Below are positions 53,093-54,493 of a stretch of DNA of 54,493 nucleotides, in pieces. The position numbers and the translations under genes were made by a program. Position 1 is the first letter of the stretch. Every line of letters starts with the position of its first letter. This stretch comes from Aestuariivirga sp. Its GTDB lineage: Bacteria > Pseudomonadota > Alphaproteobacteria > Rhizobiales > Aestuariivirgaceae. The stretch covers positions 1-54,493 of the forward strand of contig JAUXUN010000002.1 of NCBI GenBank assembly GCA_030680855.1, written 5' to 3'. Under the pieces are notes generated by a model. The model saw only the letters and a list, made by a program, of their open reading frames with translations. It did not search any database and was not told where the DNA came from.

Positions 53093-53887
53093 TTATGCTG
53101 CAGCTTTGCTTTTGGAGCGATTGAAAAAGCTCAGGCCCGCAAGCGCACTGAGCATAAGCACGAGGCCAGCGGGCAAGGGAACTTCTGGTGTAGTTTGAGG
53201 TGGCGTGTAGTCTACCGTCACGGAAGCCAGCTTGAAGCTGTCGAAGACCGTGTAGCTGTTCCACTCCTTGCAATTTCCGTATCTGTAGCGGACGCATTCC
53301 TGATACACAGCATCGAAAATCGCGCCAATTCCGAAAAACTGGCCGAAGTACGTGCCGCCGTATGCACCAGTGGTGAAATTATAGTACCCCGTACCATTTG
53401 TCCCAATGATATCCTCGCTCGAGAAGATCATGTCGCCGGCGACGCTGCCGTCATTGGTGGGGGAGGCGAAGAAGGCGAAATCGTCGAAGCTGTTATTTAA
53501 CACCCCCGCGTAAGTGAATGTGGCCGAGAGGAACGTCACGCTGCTGGAGAAGGCCAGCACGAGCAGGTCGTTGAGGCCGTAACCATCAATTGTATGGCTG
53601 TTGTCAGTGGATGAGTTCTTGATTCCCAAGCCAAGTCCACTCCATTGACCAACGCCGTAACTCGTGACCGGCGTTACTACCGAACCGTCGGTGCTGACAG
53701 TGTTGGCCGAGACGGTGAGAAGTGGATTGCCAAGTCCGGATGTAAAGTCCTTGGTCAGTGTGTATCCGGTTGTGGCGCCGGTGAAATCGTAGGTAACCGT
53801 TGCCGCAGGAGATGCGCTCACAAACCCTGCGCAGAGAAGCCCGACCGCCGCAAAAGCAGTCCGGGCCGATAAAGTCCTCGAAACCAT
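53093..53887 (-). CDS. VPLPA-CTERM exosortase substrate, secreted protein of unknown function
   Basis: About 264 residues from the ATG at 53887, which follows GGTGGAG; a GTG at 53917 is in frame but adds ten residues ahead of the signal peptide (MVSRTLSARTAFAAVGLLCA). The C-terminus has VPLPAG (residue 236), hydrophobic LVLMLSALAGLSFF and basic NRSKSKA. The middle is beta-rich with repeated aromatic-Gly patterns, for example TVTYDFTGATTGYTLTKDF and TTGAYGGTYFGQFFG, suggesting a beta-sandwich surface protein. It is encoded beside prsT and an RTX protein gene. Function unknown. Confidence 0.82.
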   Translation of the reverse strand: MVSRTLSARTAFAAVGLLCAGFVSASPAATVTYDFTGATTGYTLTKDFTSGLGNPLLTVSANTVSTDGSVVTPVTSYGVGQWSGLGLGIKNSSTDNSHTIDGYGLNDLLVLAFSSSVTFLSATFTYAGVLNNSFDDFAFFASPTNDGSVAGDMIFSSEDIIGTNGTGYYNFTTGAYGGTYFGQFFGIGAIFDAVYQECVRYRYGNCKEWNSYTVFDSFKLASVTVDYTPPQTTPEVPLPAGLVLMLSALAGLSFFNRSKSKAAA

Positions 53888-53959
53888 GCTCCACCCCAAT
53901 CTGTCTGCCGACCACACCCCGTGAGCGTATTGCCAGTCAATTTAGCCCGCCTCTATCAG

Positions 53960-53989
53960 GATTTAGACAGATATTGAACGGCGAGTCAA
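53960..53989 (-). promoter_or_regulatory. Promoter of the third VPLPA-CTERM gene
   Basis: On the minus strand, TTGACT (53984-53989), an 18-base spacer and TAAATC (53960-53965). A second TTGACT occurs 50 bases nearer the gene. The first VPLPA-CTERM gene has the same TTGACT -35. Confidence 0.4.
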
Positions 53990-54036
53990 TTTGCAGTTTT
54001 GCGAGGATTTTAGGGTTTTTCAAGGGTTGCAGTCGG

Positions 54037-54493
54037 TTACACCAGAAAATCACCGGCACTGGTCAGCGTATCTTCGAGAGTTGCAATCAAGACGGGGCCA
54101 CCTGCGCCGATGCCATCTACGTCAATGTAGATTCTCGTATCCAGGGTGGTGGCGCTGTTTGAGGAGAGCCCGGTGGCGAAGAAGCCGGTTTCGAGGATGA
54201 GGTTGCCCTGGGACATGAGGGTTGCATAGTCAAGGCCTCCTAGCCCGGCCGAGTCGAGAAGGTCAATCAGGTCAATTTTATCGGTGCCGGTTGTAAAGTC
54301 GGTGATGATGTCGCTGCCATCCATCAAGGAGGAGAAATCGAAGGTGTCCGCGCCTGCGCCGCCGTTGAGGATATCATTGCCGGCACCACCGTGGAGGATG
54401 TTGTTACCTGAGTTGCCGGTAAGCTTGTCGTTGAAGGCGGAGCCTGTCAGGTTCTCAAAGCCTGACACTGTGTCGGAGCCTGCGCCGATTGTG
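54037..54493 (-). CDS. RTX-type calcium-binding protein, C-terminal part, cut by window end
   Basis: The visible 151 or so residues begin outside the window. Two nonapeptide blocks (GNSGNNILHGGAGNDILNGG) bind calcium in a beta roll; an upstream GAGSDTVSG and GSAFNDKLTG show that more repeats precede. The segment DTFDFSSLMDGSDIITDF and the last 80 residues match the C-terminal target domain of type I-secreted proteins, which leave the cell without a signal peptide. The N-terminal function (protease, adhesin, glycosidase or other) is not visible. It would be a separate secretion route next to the exosortase-anchored proteins. Confidence 0.82.
   Translation of the reverse strand, partial: TIGAGSDTVSGFENLTGSAFNDKLTGNSGNNILHGGAGNDILNGGAGADTFDFSSLMDGSDIITDFTTGTDKIDLIDLLDSAGLGGLDYATLMSQGNLILETGFFATGLSSNSATTLDTRIYIDVDGIGAGGPVLIATLEDTLTSAGDFLV

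Noticed and set aside
1-54493. CRISPR arrays, rRNA genes, prophage genes
   Set aside because: No regularly spaced repeats, rRNA sequence or phage structural proteins were seen on either strand.

Overview
The window looks like chromosomal DNA of an alphaproteobacterium, probably of the Hyphomicrobiales (Rhizobiales). The reasons are the GC-rich coding style, RbsABC and MalFGK-type sugar transporters of the sort that fill rhizobial genomes, oxidoreductases resembling the D-apiose/D-apionate enzymes known from that group, and VPLPA-type PEP-CTERM proteins with a matching exosortase. The taxonomic call is an inference from gene content; there is no rRNA or intact tRNA to anchor it.

Bases 1-19542 look like accessory DNA built from tandem islands. 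The left edge holds the start of an IS630-type transposase, a Crp/Fnr regulator and a truncated secreted protein. Next comes a minus-strand operon (8567 to 1109): an ApnO-like dehydrogenase, an ApsD-like Gfo/Idh/MocA dehydrogenase, a ribose-type ABC transporter (binding protein, two permeases, fused ATPase) and a FadR/GntR regulator. A divergent TIM-barrel isomerase/decarboxylase-like gene faces it across a short shared promoter with one operator-like palindrome. I read this as import and oxidation of D-apiose or a similar branched sugar.

Two copies of a roughly 160-bp sequence, each ending in the same 3' fragment of tRNA-Val(GAC), lie at 9657-9822 and 19387-19542. They frame a 9.7-kb island with a LacI-type regulator, a MalE/MalF/MalG-type transporter with two different ATPases and a 62-residue membrane protein, and a dihydroxyacetone-kinase-type enzyme that could phosphorylate dihydroxyacetone or erythrulose. 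The LacI gene and the transporter operon both have good promoters overlapped by copies of the same palindrome (core TACGTA).

From 19653 to the right end lies one large exopolysaccharide and exosortase locus. It contains a FecR-domain protein, a VPLPA-CTERM protein, the PEP-CTERM-type AAA ATPase, GDP-mannose genes (phosphomannomutase, ManC), two sulfotransferases, six recognisable glycosyltransferases plus one unrecognised protein in a glycosyltransferase operon, a Wzx-like flippase, a Wzy-like polymerase, a 2OG-Fe(II) oxygenase, a secreted GH-A-clan glycoside hydrolase, the dTDP-L-rhamnose operon rfbACBD, a chain-length protein and a tyrosine autokinase. It ends with exosortase XrtD fused to EpsI, the TPR lipoprotein PrsT, two more VPLPA-CTERM proteins, and the C-terminus of an RTX protein cut by the window end. 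Together these genes would make, possibly sulfate, polymerise and export a mannose- and rhamnose-containing polysaccharide, and process surface proteins bearing VPLPA signals. The initiating phosphoglycosyltransferase and the outer-membrane export channel are not in the window. Several specificity genes (25.2-27.6, 30.8-33.5 and 39.6-41.7 kb) are visibly more AT-rich than the rest, which suggests cassette exchange.
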